Shown: piece after piece, positions 16,534 through 24,816 of the stretch
Position numbering within the stretch: the first letter of the stretch is position 1
Layout: the number at the start of each line of letters is the position of its first letter
Assembly: GCA_019415985.1 (NCBI GenBank)
Contig: DXYE01000015.1
Span: 1 to 35,098 of the forward strand
Length of the DNA stretch: 35,098 nucleotides
Direction of reading: 5' to 3'
Origin: Clostridiales bacterium
GTDB taxonomy: Bacteria > Bacillota > Clostridia > Oscillospirales > CAG-272
Position numbers and translations under genes: made by a program
The notes under the pieces: model-generated
What the model was told of the DNA's origin: nothing
What the model saw: the letters and a program-made list of their open reading frames with translations, nothing else
Database searches by the model: none

Positions 16534-16667
16534 ATTCGGACATGGCTGAGGTTCCGGTCGGCATTATCATGCACGTATGGTATGGGAGGAGCTTTCCAGT
16601 CGTCTTTTGATTAACACTCGACGCTGACGGACAGCGAAGCTGTATTAGAGGAGGAAACCGCCAAACT

Positions 16668-17444
16668 ATGCTGTACGAACTTCGGCACGAATTATATAAA
16701 TACCGGAACATTTTAGGGGCACGTATCAGTCTTGCGTTGGAACAGCCGCCACCGAAAAAGTTGGACTTCAAGGATTCTTCAAAAAGATTGCTCCCCTCTG
16801 GCAGGATTCGCAATATACCTGCAGCTTTCGGACAACGCGTTTTTTTAATTGGCAGCGATAAAACTTACGGTATTCAGTCTGCAACCATTATTGCCATTGT
16901 CCGCCAGGAGAACAGCGACGATGTTTATATCGCCGCACCGGTTGCCCGGATTTTTTATGAACCGGATATTCGTGCAGCGCTTGCCTTTGATTCCCGTCTT
17001 TCCAACGCCGATCTCCTATGCCTCTATGAAAAGTCTTGCGGTGCCGTTACCTATACCATAAAAAACGGAAGGATTCTATATCTGCTTATAAAAAATCAGT
17101 CCGGTCACGTCGGCTTTCCTAAAGGGCACGTCGAATACGGTGAATCCGAATCCGACACCATTCGCCGCGAGGTTTATGAGGAAACCGGGCTTCATATCAA
17201 ACCGGATCTCAGCTTTCGTGAGGAATACAATTATCGGCTCTGCGGAATCATTCGAAAAAAGGCTGTTTATGGATTGGCGCAATTTGTTTCGGATATGCCC
17301 GTCATCATTCCCGAGGAAGAGATTCGCGGAAGATGGATTATTCCCTATTATGACGCGATTAAAAAGTTGAATTTTCTCAATGATCGGCGCGTCTTGGAAA
17401 AAGCTCACCGCCGGATCGTCCGTAAGCAAAACGGACGGGATTAG
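16668..17444 (+). CDS. Nudix hydrolase with an N-terminal pyrophosphatase-like domain
   Basis: 258 residues. The C-terminal part holds a perfect Nudix box, G153xxxxxE159 then REVYEETGL (167-175), which places metal on a nucleotide-diphosphate substrate. Residues 15-115 look like a worn family I inorganic pyrophosphatase: LGARISLALEQPPP, FLIGSDKTYG, IIAIVRQENSDDVYIAAP and IRAALAF follow the order and spacing of that fold, but the acidic catalytic motifs are missing, so this half is probably structural or regulatory. Substrate unknown. ATG 16668 is the only start after an in-frame TGA; GAGGAGG lies 13 bases upstream, rather far. The terminated leader upstream may control it. Confidence 0.8.
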   Translation: MLYELRHELYKYRNILGARISLALEQPPPKKLDFKDSSKRLLPSGRIRNIPAAFGQRVFLIGSDKTYGIQSATIIAIVRQENSDDVYIAAPVARIFYEPDIRAALAFDSRLSNADLLCLYEKSCGAVTYTIKNGRILYLLIKNQSGHVGFPKGHVEYGESESDTIRREVYEETGLHIKPDLSFREEYNYRLCGIIRKKAVYGLAQFVSDMPVIIPEEEIRGRWIIPYYDAIKKLNFLNDRRVLEKAHRRIVRKQNGRD

Positions 17445-17837
17445 ACTTATAATCCGCTCGGCAAAAGCTTTCCGACAAATTCTCTCCATAGCGAAGGCAA
17501 TCAATCGTTTACAGGGATCGCGGGCCATGAAATATGGCTCGCATTTTATGTCATATCGACAAAAATGTGTTTATCCTTGAGGATAGCATAACATTTGCAA
17601 ATAAAAGTTTTTCGTTCCAACGTTCACCCGTACAGGTTAAAATTTTATTCACTATTCTCCTTTGACAGCAAAAATTTTTCCACATGTAAAAGGCAGCCGA
17701 TTTTTATTTTTCGATAAACACATTGCCAATATTTTTGCTGACACATCCATACATGATATACACAGGAAACACGTACTTTTTTAAGAATATAGGCTGGTTA
17801 AATTCAAATGTCTCTTTTTTCATGCGTTCACGAAAAT
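17445..17837. other. Gap after the Nudix gene
   Basis: Carries repeat copy B (17522-17556). The rest is AT-rich with no ORF or clear terminator for the Nudix gene. Confidence 0.4.
17522..17556 (+). repeat. Dispersed degenerate repeat, copy B
   Basis: Plus strand: GGGCCATGAAATATGGCTCG followed by CATTTTATGTCATAT. It translates as RAMKYGSHFMSYR in one frame. Shares a 20-base core with one mismatch with copy A. Confidence 0.5.
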
Positions 17838-17880
17838 ATAAAAAAAACGGGTGAAAAGCATTGACTTTTCACCCGTTTCC
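17838..17880 (-). terminator. Intrinsic terminator of the surface-protein operon
   Basis: On the minus strand CGGGTGAAAAG, loop TCAATG, CTTTTCACCCG (17875-17848), an 11-bp perfect stem, followed by TTTTTTTTATATTTT. It lies about 180 bases after the second surface-protein gene. Confidence 0.9.
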
Positions 17881-18052
17881 TTGATCCCCTCCATCGTTTG
17901 AGCTGTTTTTACTAAACGATCATCGGAAAATCATTTTCAACTTCTTTACAAAGTCGTAATTGTTTGTAGTAGCATTCGAAAGCTCAAAGATTGCTCCGTG
18001 CTTACAAATACTTACCTCAAAGCTTTAAAATTTTCTTTGAAAAAGATGACTC

Positions 18053-19147
18053 TTATTTCGCGGAAACTTTCTTCACCACAACCGCAACACCAAGCGCCGC
18101 AATCGCCGCTACTGCGAACAGAACCAGCGTATCTGCTGTCTGCGGGCTATTGGGTCTGTCTGTATCCGGGGCTGTTGTCGTGTTTCCATTCTGCGTATCG
18201 TCAGGATCACTGGGATCGGAAGGAGCCTGCGTATCGTCAGGATCGCTGGGAGCCTGCGTATCGTCAGGATCGCTGGGAGCCTGCGTGTCGTCAGGATCGC
18301 TGGAATCGGAGGGAGCCTGCGTGTCGCCAGGATCAGTGGAATCAACGGGGGCCTGTGTGTCATCTGTTGTATCGTCACCACCGCCGTTCGGATCATAAAC
18401 CTGTGTCAGATCCCAATCCGGAGAAGCGGAAAGGAAGTTGTCAAAGTTGACTGCGCAACCGCTATTCCAGAGAATAACGATGCTCTGGAAGTTAGCGGGG
18501 CAATTCGGAATCTGACCGGAAGCAACCAGTTCGTGGTTGTAGTATGCAGAAATGAGACCCGTCGGGCTGACATTCATGCCCAGCTTGTTCCAGTCGACAT
18601 CTTCACCAACTGCAACTGCACCAACATTGCCTGTTGCCAGCAAGTATGCGCCCTCATCGCCATTCTCTGCGCTTCCCTGCGGAGCCATGCCCGGTCCGGC
18701 GTAAACGTTAATATCGCCTGTCGTCGGATTGAGCGAGACGCTTGCAGTGAGCGCTTGCTGAGTCTCTGTGTCATCTACGGAAATTGAGGGCGTGATTTCA
18801 TACCACAGACCAATGTAGGAATCAGCCGTGTAAGCATAGTCGATACGGAAATCCACCTCGGTGGAAACGCCGCCTGCCGCAGTTGTACCGCCCGTAATAA
18901 TACTTGTCGCCGGATCACGATTTTCATACCAGCCCTGCATAACAACAGCATTCTTGTCACCGAAGAGATAGCCGCCTTCTTCTGCGGTTGCAAACAAGGA
19001 TCCATCCCAGAACCACACGGTTCCGGAGTAAGCATCATCCTCAAAATCGTCATACACATAAACTGTCTGAGGAGCTGCGGACACGGATACAACCATCATG
19101 CATACCAGCATGGCTGCAACCAAGCCCATAGTAATCAGCTTTTTCAT
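18053..19147 (-). CDS. Surface protein B: signal peptide, beta-sandwich-like domain, DDTQAPSDP repeats, SPQTA sorting signal
   Basis: 364 residues. Signal peptide about 1-25 (KKLITMGLVAAMLVCMMVVS, SAA). Residues 28-250 (YVYDDFED start, DFDNFLSASPDWDLT end) are probably a concanavalin-A-like sandwich: a DDFED opening and a FDNF...D...T close are usual in such domains. A stalk of DDTQAPSDP-type repeats follows, then NSPQTADTLVLFAVAAIAAL and a VVVKKVSAK tail, a sortase signal in which the usual TG is TA. It is a paralogue of the protein at 19180-20196 and lies 32 bases downstream of it, so they are co-transcribed. AAGGAGG precedes ATG 19147 by 12 bases. Role inferred: binding of a polysaccharide or host ligand; ligand unknown. 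Confidence 0.8.
   Translation of the reverse strand: MKKLITMGLVAAMLVCMMVVSVSAAPQTVYVYDDFEDDAYSGTVWFWDGSLFATAEEGGYLFGDKNAVVMQGWYENRDPATSIITGGTTAAGGVSTEVDFRIDYAYTADSYIGLWYEITPSISVDDTETQQALTASVSLNPTTGDINVYAGPGMAPQGSAENGDEGAYLLATGNVGAVAVGEDVDWNKLGMNVSPTGLISAYYNHELVASGQIPNCPANFQSIVILWNSGCAVNFDNFLSASPDWDLTQVYDPNGGGDDTTDDTQAPVDSTDPGDTQAPSDSSDPDDTQAPSDPDDTQAPSDPDDTQAPSDPSDPDDTQNGNTTTAPDTDRPNSPQTADTLVLFAVAAIAALGVAVVVKKVSAK
18190..18352 (-). repeat. 27-bp tandem repeat encoding DDTQAPSDP
   Basis: The unit CCTGCGTATCGTCAGGATCG plus CTGGGAG (plus strand) recurs nearly identically at least three times, with two longer variants carrying an extra SDS or SSD. Prone to copy-number change by slippage in frame. 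Confidence 0.85.
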
Positions 19148-19179
19148 GGTTAAGTATTGCCTCCTTAAAAAATTATGTT

Positions 19180-20196
19180 TTATTTTGCCACGATCTTTTT
19201 AACAGCAATTGCAAGCCCGAGAGCTGCAACGGCCGCGATCGCAAACAACACTGTTGTGTCACCCGTCTGCGGATTTGTAGGTCTGCCCGTACTCGAATTT
19301 GTTGTATCGTCACCCTGCTGCGTATCTGCAGGCTCCTCGGAATCAGCCGGATCCTGGCTGTCAGCAGGATCTGTGGAGTCGTCGGGGCTCTGCGTATCGT
19401 CCGGATTCTGTGTGTCATCCGGATTCTGTGTGTCGTCAGCAGAAGTATCATCTGCGGATGTATCGTCGGCAGACGTATCGTCGGCGGATGTGTCGTCAGC
19501 AGACGTATCGTCGCCAGGAATCGTCGCACCGTTTTCGTCAAATGTCTTTGTCAGATCGTAGTCCGGGCTTGCGACAATGACGTTATCCCACTGTGTATAG
19601 AAGCATCTGTTAAGCAGAAGCACCGGACTTTCATAATTTTCCGCGTCATAATCCGGAATAGCGTATGTCAATACTTCCTGATAATTAAAATATACTCTCA
19701 GGATACCGTCAGTGTCTACTTTCATGCCAAGCGTTGAGAAATCCGCATCCTCGCCGACTTCAATATTAATGTCAGCGGAAGCTACTTCTCCAAGTCCCGT
19801 ACCATCGTCCACAACATCTACCATAATCTTGTTCTGCAACGGGTAAATTCTGATTTCCATGATAAATTCGCTTGCGCCTTTGAACCAGAAACCAGCAAAG
19901 TTGGCATCCTGCTCTCTGCACTGAAGGAAGCGCAGATCTACCTGAGCCGCCATGTTTCTCCACTGGTAAGGTCCGTGTTCAGCATAAGCCGACTGATGAA
20001 CCACACCGTCTATTCCCGATTCGAGAATGCCGTCCATGATTGTGAACTTGCTTACATCCCAAATCCACTTGCTGCCGGTTGCATCCACATCTTCAAAGTC
20101 GTCGTACATATACACCGTCGGGGCCGCGGATACATTGAAGACAGCCAGGCCAGCAAGCATTGTCATAACCAATAAAACTGTAAAAATCTTCTTCAT
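19180..20196 (-). CDS. Surface protein A: signal peptide, beta-sandwich-like domain, DDTSA repeats, NPQTG sorting signal
   Basis: 338 residues from ATG 20196, chosen for AGGAGG seven bases upstream. Signal peptide 1-25 (MKKIFTVLLVMTMLAGLAVF, SAA). Residues 26-215 (YMYDDFEDVDATGSKWIWD to WDNVIVASPDYDLTKTF) match protein B in layout and are likely a concanavalin-A-like sandwich. A DDTSA x5, DDTQNP and DDTQSP stalk leads to RPTNPQTGDTTVLFAIAAVA and a basic tail: a sortase signal of the NPQTG type. The class B sortase at 23105-24106 is the natural candidate to anchor it. First gene of the unit, with its own promoter at 20338-20366 and a structured leader. Confidence 0.85.
   Translation of the reverse strand: MKKIFTVLLVMTMLAGLAVFNVSAAPTVYMYDDFEDVDATGSKWIWDVSKFTIMDGILESGIDGVVHQSAYAEHGPYQWRNMAAQVDLRFLQCREQDANFAGFWFKGASEFIMEIRIYPLQNKIMVDVVDDGTGLGEVASADINIEVGEDADFSTLGMKVDTDGILRVYFNYQEVLTYAIPDYDAENYESPVLLLNRCFYTQWDNVIVASPDYDLTKTFDENGATIPGDDTSADDTSADDTSADDTSADDTSADDTQNPDDTQNPDDTQSPDDSTDPADSQDPADSEEPADTQQGDDTTNSSTGRPTNPQTGDTTVLFAIAAVAALGLAIAVKKIVAK
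19433..19512 (-). repeat. 15-bp tandem repeat encoding DDTSA
   Basis: Five consecutive DDTSA units with alternating codons (GCG/GCA, TCT/TCG), flanked by 18-bp DDTQNP units. Copy-number change keeps the frame and would change stalk length. Confidence 0.85.
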
Positions 20197-20331
20197 GCTT
20201 CTTCCTCCTAAAAATTTAATATAAATGTAATACAGCAAACCGCTGCGATACCCACGCAGGACGGTTTAGGCGTCTCTGCTCTGCGATGAACGCATAAGCC
20301 GCACTCCCTCACAGACCGGATCGCCTCTGTA
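20197..20331 (-). promoter_or_regulatory. Structured 5' leader of the surface-protein operon (candidate RNA switch)
   Basis: About 135 bases between the predicted transcription start and ATG 20196. In the RNA, AAACCG-TC-CTGCG, a seven-base loop and CGCAG-CGGTTT form a strong hairpin (20237-20267), preceded by a second domain closed by AGGCG/CGCCT with an internal TGCG/CGCA pair. It does not match the conserved cores of the c-di-GMP, TPP, SAM or cobalamin switches I know. Confidence 0.45.
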
Positions 20332-20337
20332 ATCAAT

Positions 20338-20366
20338 AATATATCACACTTTTCACACCTTGTCAA
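20338..20366 (-). promoter_or_regulatory. Sigma-A promoter of the surface-protein operon
   Basis: On the minus strand TTGACA (20366-20361), 17 bases, TATATT (20343-20338). Start near 20331. Confidence 0.75.
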
Positions 20367-20522
20367 GTACGAAAGTTGCCTTTCTTTTGTATTATGCATG
20401 TGAATTCTTCTCTTTTTTCTCTTTTTTTGTTAATTATGATAAATTTTAGAGAATCATTTGCCGGGGTAAGGAAAGCTCTTCGGGATAGAGAGGTAAAACA
20501 GCCGCCTATGCGTTTTCTACCA

Positions 20523-20551
20523 TTGCATTTATTTTCATTTTATGGTAAACT
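20523..20551 (+). promoter_or_regulatory. Possible promoter of the SGNH hydrolase gene
   Basis: TTGCAT (20523-20528), 17 bases, TAAACT (20546-20551); start near 20558, leader of about 57 bases. Moderate match only. Confidence 0.45.
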
Positions 20552-20614
20552 GGCATAAAATGTCAAAACCTTTGAAGCATACAATTTATAGATCAAAGAA
20601 AGGAATATATTATA

Positions 20615-21250
20615 ATGAAAACAGTATTTTTAGTTGGAGACTCCATCCGCATCGGGTATCAGGACCGCGTCCGCGATTTATTGGGCGAGGATTATACTGT
20701 GTATACGGTGGACGAAAATTGCCGTTACACGAAGTTCACGCTTTGGGGCATGTTTAGCTGGACGGAAGGGCTGGGCATGCAGCATTTCGACCTGATCCAT
20801 TGGAACACCGGTATATGGGATCTCCACCGAGCCACAGCCGACGGCGAAATTTTCACCTCTCTGGAAGATTATGTAAAAGAAAACAAGCGGCTGTACATAC
20901 AAATGAAAAGCTACAGCGACAATCTGGTTTGGGCTACCATCATTCCCGGCGGACGCCAGCTAGACGATCAAGTAAAAAGCAACGCGCTGATCAATACGGA
21001 CGCCACACATCCAAAGGTATTCCTCTGTGCGGACCAGAAAACCTGGAACAACGATGTCCAGCGATACAACGAGGCGGCCAGAAAGATGTACGAAAGCAAC
21101 GGTGTGGCAATCAACGATCTCTATGCCGCTGTTGCGGGAAATACCGATTTATATATTTCGGAAGATGGCATACATCCCACGCCCGCCGGTTATGAGGTTC
21201 TTGCGCAGCAAACCGCCGCAATCATTCGTCAAAGACTGGCTGATCTATAA
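20615..21250 (+). CDS. SGNH/GDSL-family hydrolase
   Basis: 211 residues. The N-terminal block I is FLVGDSIR with catalytic Ser10; block V is DGIHPTPAGY with Asp184 and His187; HWNTGIWD in between fits the block III asparagine. These make an SGNH esterase or acetyl-hydrolase acting on carbohydrate or lipid esters. No signal peptide or membrane segment, so the protein is probably cytoplasmic. Substrate unknown. AAAGGA lies ten bases before ATG 20615. It is monocistronic, divergent from the surface-protein operon and convergent with the glycosyltransferase. Confidence 0.88.
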   Translation: MKTVFLVGDSIRIGYQDRVRDLLGEDYTVYTVDENCRYTKFTLWGMFSWTEGLGMQHFDLIHWNTGIWDLHRATADGEIFTSLEDYVKENKRLYIQMKSYSDNLVWATIIPGGRQLDDQVKSNALINTDATHPKVFLCADQKTWNNDVQRYNEAARKMYESNGVAINDLYAAVAGNTDLYISEDGIHPTPAGYEVLAQQTAAIIRQRLADL

Positions 21251-21330
21251 AAAAGGTGCAAAAGTCCCCTAAAAGCGTTTTTTCCAAATCGGGCTGGTTT
21301 TCATAGGTATACAGTCATCTGCGCATAGAA

Positions 21331-21360
21331 GGGGGCCGTAAAAGATTTTTTGCGGCCCCC
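21331..21360. terminator. GC-rich inverted repeat between convergent genes
   Basis: GGGGGCCG (21331-21338) pairs with CGGCCCCC (21353-21360). It lies between the SGNH gene and the convergent glycosyltransferase gene; no clear T-run on either strand, so it is terminator-like by position only. Confidence 0.5.
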
Positions 21361-21450
21361 CTCTCTCCCGCTCTCCTGTTAAGCTGACGGTATTGCTTTC
21401 GCAAATGATCAGACCCTATTTTTTGCGTTTTACGATTCAAACGCTGACGT

Positions 21451-22158
21451 TCATTTCAAGCGCTTTTTAATTTTTCGGATATCACGAAGCATTCGCAGAC
21501 TGTCCTGAATAATATGAATTTTAGAGTCGCGATGGTTGACAATCTTGACGGGCATCTCTTCAATTTTATATTTTTTCTGATTGGCCCGCATCAGAACTTC
21601 AAAATCGAAAGCCCAACCGTTTGTTTCACACTCAGAGAAAATATCCTTGGCGACATCGGTCCGGAATGCCTTGAAGCCGCATTGAGAATCGCTGAGCTTA
21701 AAGCCAGCCGCCAGGGCAAGGACAGTTACATATGTCTTGGAAGCCAACCTTCGCAGCGCCGTATATCCCTCGTATCCTTCCGGATGCAGCCGTCTTGAAC
21801 CGATTAAAATGGAAGTCTCCGAATGTTCCCGGAAATGCTCCGCCGCTCTTCCGATCACCTCCGTGCCGTATGCAAGGTCACAGTCCGTATAAATGACGAT
21901 ATCGCCCGTGGCCTGCATCACGCCGTATCGGACGGCGCCTCCCTTTCCTCGATTGTTATCATATCCTGCGTAGAGCACGTGCGGTTCCTCGCGATGGGCC
22001 TCCAAAATCATCTCCCCGGACCTGTCTGCGGAGCCGTCGTTGACCATGAGGATTTCATAATCCTGAAACTGCGCTTGCATATACGCTGTCAGCTCGCGAA
22101 TGGTATCCTTCAGAATCGCTTCCTCATTATAAACGGGGATGACCAATGAAATTTTCAT
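21451..22158 (-). CDS. Family 2 glycosyltransferase, polyprenyl-phosphate type
   Basis: 235 residues. LVIPVYNEEAIL (about 5-16), VNDGSADRSGE, NRGKGGAVRYG and TDCDLAYG with the DxD at 92-94 are those of GT2 dolichyl-phosphate mannosyltransferase/GtrB-like enzymes, which move a sugar from a nucleotide to a polyprenyl phosphate. DSQCGFKAFR is also typical. It lacks the C-terminal membrane helices seen in many relatives, so it needs a membrane partner, perhaps the GtrA protein at 935-1414 (inference). AAAGGA lies 12 bases before ATG 22158. It follows rlmA by 78 bases and is probably part of the sortase-rlmA-GT2 transcript. Confidence 0.9.
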   Translation of the reverse strand: MKISLVIPVYNEEAILKDTIRELTAYMQAQFQDYEILMVNDGSADRSGEMILEAHREEPHVLYAGYDNNRGKGGAVRYGVMQATGDIVIYTDCDLAYGTEVIGRAAEHFREHSETSILIGSRRLHPEGYEGYTALRRLASKTYVTVLALAAGFKLSDSQCGFKAFRTDVAKDIFSECETNGWAFDFEVLMRANQKKYKIEEMPVKIVNHRDSKIHIIQDSLRMLRDIRKIKKRLK

Positions 22159-22236
22159 AAGCTGTCAAATTCCTTTCTTTGGCGCTGAACTTACCGTATT
22201 CATATACCGTCGCTAAAAATCCGCACTGCTTGTCCG

Positions 22237-23115
22237 TTAACATCCTGCCAGCTTTCTATAAAGAAGGATATCAAACGAGACAGTCGTTTCCATCTCTTCC
22301 AGACGCAGGAGCTTATCCGCATCCTCCCGAGATGTTTTCCAGTAATACGGTGTCATCGTATACAGCGCTCGGATATCCTCCGAGGTCTGCAGCCGTATAC
22401 GGTATATCACCTGCCGAACATCCGTCAGTTCAAAGCCGCTCAACTCATCTCTGCGGGGAATATTGCGGTAAGGCTTTTTATATATACTAGTCTTAAGCTC
22501 CCACAGATGGTCCGCGCCGGCCGCAGCCAGAAGCAGAAAACCGGCCGGCTGCAGAACTCTATAAAATTCATCCGCCGCGCAGGGGGCAAACAAATTTGCG
22601 ACAGCGTCACAGCTTCCGGATATCAGCGGCAGGTGGAACAGAGATGCTACCGCATACTGTACGGGCAACTTCAGCGCACGTGCAGTTTTCGCCCCATGAA
22701 TCACAGCGTGCTTTGACAAATCAAAGCCGCCAATAACGGCGGCCAGACCTTTTTCCCCCAGAAATTCGGAGAGACGGTTGGTGTAATATCCCTCGCCACA
22801 TCCCGCGTCGGCAAGGACATACGGCGGCTCTCTCCTTTCCAAGATGTCCGCTATACATTCATTGACCGCGTCCGAAAACGGCGCATAATAGCCGGCCTCT
22901 AAAAATTTTGATCTTGCTGCCGCCATTTCTTTGCTGTCACCCGACGCTTTTTGGCGATTCGCCGTAAAAAGATTGACATAACCCTGTTTTGCCGCATCAT
23001 AACTATGACGTCTCTCACAGACAAAACCGGTTACCCTTCCCTCTGCTCTGACAGCGTTCAGCAGACCGCCGCAGACGGGACAACACAACGGAAGAGAAGG
23101 AGATTCAATTTTCAA
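22237..23115 (-). CDS. rlmA: 23S rRNA (guanine-N1)-methyltransferase, RlmA type
   Basis: 292 residues from TTG 23115. The N-terminal zinc finger has C12, C15, C33 and H37 (CPVCGG and CERRHSYD), followed by DAAKQGYVNLF, which is diagnostic of RlmA/TlrB enzymes. ADAGCGEGYYT is the SAM-binding glycine loop. It methylates N1 of a guanine in hairpin 35 of 23S rRNA; in Gram-positives this is usually G748 (RlmA-II type, tylosin resistance in some hosts), in E. coli G745. Which one applies here cannot be read. The start overlaps the sortase stop by 11 bases, so translation is probably coupled. Confidence 0.9.
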   Translation of the reverse strand: MKIESPSLPLCCPVCGGLLNAVRAEGRVTGFVCERRHSYDAAKQGYVNLFTANRQKASGDSKEMAAARSKFLEAGYYAPFSDAVNECIADILERREPPYVLADAGCGEGYYTNRLSEFLGEKGLAAVIGGFDLSKHAVIHGAKTARALKLPVQYAVASLFHLPLISGSCDAVANLFAPCAADEFYRVLQPAGFLLLAAAGADHLWELKTSIYKKPYRNIPRRDELSGFELTDVRQVIYRIRLQTSEDIRALYTMTPYYWKTSREDADKLLRLEEMETTVSFDILLYRKLAGC

Positions 23116-24106
23116 TGCTTACCAGCTTCCCATGAACGGCAAATCTTTTCTTACCATTGTCGGAGCAGGTGGACAGTGTGAGAATCCTGTCCTTTTCTGT
23201 CACGCTCACGCCTGTTTCTATGCTGTTGTTTTGTTCAATTCCCCTGAGAAAGCGTGTGAAGAGTCCTTCCGTACTGAAATCTGTCGTAAAATAACAGCCA
23301 TCATAGTAATAGGGGCTGGCCTCATAAGCCGCAAAAATTTCATAAGTATAGATTCCGTCCAACGTATACACTTCTATATAACGGTTTGTCTGCCAGAAGC
23401 CCTGACTCTTATAATTGACAAGATTGGCAAACATGGGCGCTCCGCTGCTCATATGATGCCCATATATAATAGTGTTCTGCATGTCGGACAGGGAATCTCT
23501 GTTACGGTAATCCATAAAAATCGAGCCCGCTTGATTGTAGGAGCCATCAAAGGCGCGCCGGAGATAATAATCGTTGTCTGTACCCAGAGGTCCCTGCATA
23601 ACCGGATAATCCACTGACGTTTTATCGGTATCGGGAATACGAATCCATGCAACCGTATCAGCATTTTTTTTCTGGAGCAGGGTGAGCTGTGCGCGCATCT
23701 GCACGAATCGCTCGTTAAACTCATCGATGTTTATGGAAGGATCGTTGTGTATCTGCGTGTTGACCTTTGCCATTCCGGCATCGCGTGGATTTTTCACAAG
23801 CACACTGATATCGTCCCGCTTGCTCTGATTCAGGTTATGAAATTCCTCCTGTATCACAGAATATATATCATCCGCCTTCTGGTAGGCGATCACACGCTCT
23901 ACAATATTGTACAGACAGTACACAAAAACGGCGACTGCAAAGACAAAGATGCTGTGACGCACAATGTCTGCACCCGTAAGCTTTTTCTTTTTGACCTCGC
24001 GCCTCTCTCCCAGATCATCCGGCGTTATTTCCCGAAGCGACTCGACAAATATACCGCCGCCTGGCGTCGCGGCGAAAGGAATGCTGTATTTTGGCCGCTG
24101 TTTCAT
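23105..24106 (-). CDS. srtB: Class B sortase
   Basis: 333 residues. A cytoplasmic head, one membrane helix at about 50-70 (HSIFVFAVAVFVYCLYNIVE), a coiled linker, then the sortase beta-barrel. Catalytic residues are visible: IIYGHHMSSG (His217/218), LTLSTCS (Cys314) and KKRFAVHGK (Arg321). The long helix-containing insertion before the cysteine is class B in character. The enzyme cuts sorting signals of the NPxT type and joins the protein to peptidoglycan or to other subunits; the two substrates at 18053-20196 carry SPQTA and NPQTG. No strong ribosome-binding site before ATG 24106. Followed by rlmA with overlapping ends. A promoter is predicted at 24289-24317. Confidence 0.92.
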   Translation of the reverse strand: MKQRPKYSIPFAATPGGGIFVESLREITPDDLGERREVKKKKLTGADIVRHSIFVFAVAVFVYCLYNIVERVIAYQKADDIYSVIQEEFHNLNQSKRDDISVLVKNPRDAGMAKVNTQIHNDPSINIDEFNERFVQMRAQLTLLQKKNADTVAWIRIPDTDKTSVDYPVMQGPLGTDNDYYLRRAFDGSYNQAGSIFMDYRNRDSLSDMQNTIIYGHHMSSGAPMFANLVNYKSQGFWQTNRYIEVYTLDGIYTYEIFAAYEASPYYYDGCYFTTDFSTEGLFTRFLRGIEQNNSIETGVSVTEKDRILTLSTCSDNGKKRFAVHGKLVSIEN

Positions 24107-24816
24107 ACTCTATTCTTATGACCATTCCTTTCTCGTAGGAAGCGGAAACTCACGGCTTTCCTGCCGGTTCAAGCACAACAATCGCACCGATGAAGTTTTT
24201 CGAGCTTATCTCTCCGCTCATACGTACCGCTTGTGCCGTTGTATACAGCACAACCTCAGGACATATTTCTAATCTGATTTCTAAATTTAGTATAACGTAT
24301 ATTTATTGAAATTACAAGGTACAGAATATGAACGAATCGTCATTTCTTGCCAAAAACCGCATGCTGCTTACAAAATTTGCATCGTTTTCCAAAATCTTTA
24401 GACTCCTTTACTTCAATTTCTTTTCCGCCCGAAATTCAGAGCATGTCAGATCGCATATCCAGCGTTATCTTTGTTAATCAAAGCTTAAACGAACAATTCG
24501 TTCTGCACTGGAAAGGACTTAAAACTGTTTTTCGTCCCTTAAATTTTTAATCCACAACAATTCGAGGCATAGAAGCCCGAAAAAGCGGGCATGGGGACGG
24601 CGCACAAAGTCGTTTATAACAGTCTCTAACTTATATGTCATATGTCCCGGGACAAAACGAAAATCATTTCCGTCAGCCGACTGAATTAGGAATCCACGAT
24701 CCAGCCCAAAATGCGTATGTAAGAAATATCAATATAAATTCGGATTCCCGGTACTTAGGACTTTGCATTCCCATATGTATGAAGCTGAAAGGCAACAATC
24801 TGCACAAAACGATCTC
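24107..24816. other. Gap upstream of the sortase gene
   Basis: Holds the sortase promoter (24289-24317). A 49-codon plus-strand frame (24328-24477, MNESSFLAKNRM...) has AAGGT eight bases before its ATG but no recognisable product or promoter; I list it only as a remote possibility. A small GCCCG/CGGGC hairpin lies near 24572-24589. No gene is supported. Confidence 0.4.
24289..24317 (-). promoter_or_regulatory. srtB: Probable promoter of srtB-rlmA-GT2
   Basis: On the minus strand TTGTAA (24317-24312), 17 bases, TATACT (24294-24289). Start near 24281, leader of about 175 bases. Confidence 0.55.

Noticed and set aside
18190..19512. Regular repeats that could suggest a CRISPR array
   Set aside because: They are contiguous in-frame codon repeats without spacers, inside surface-protein genes.
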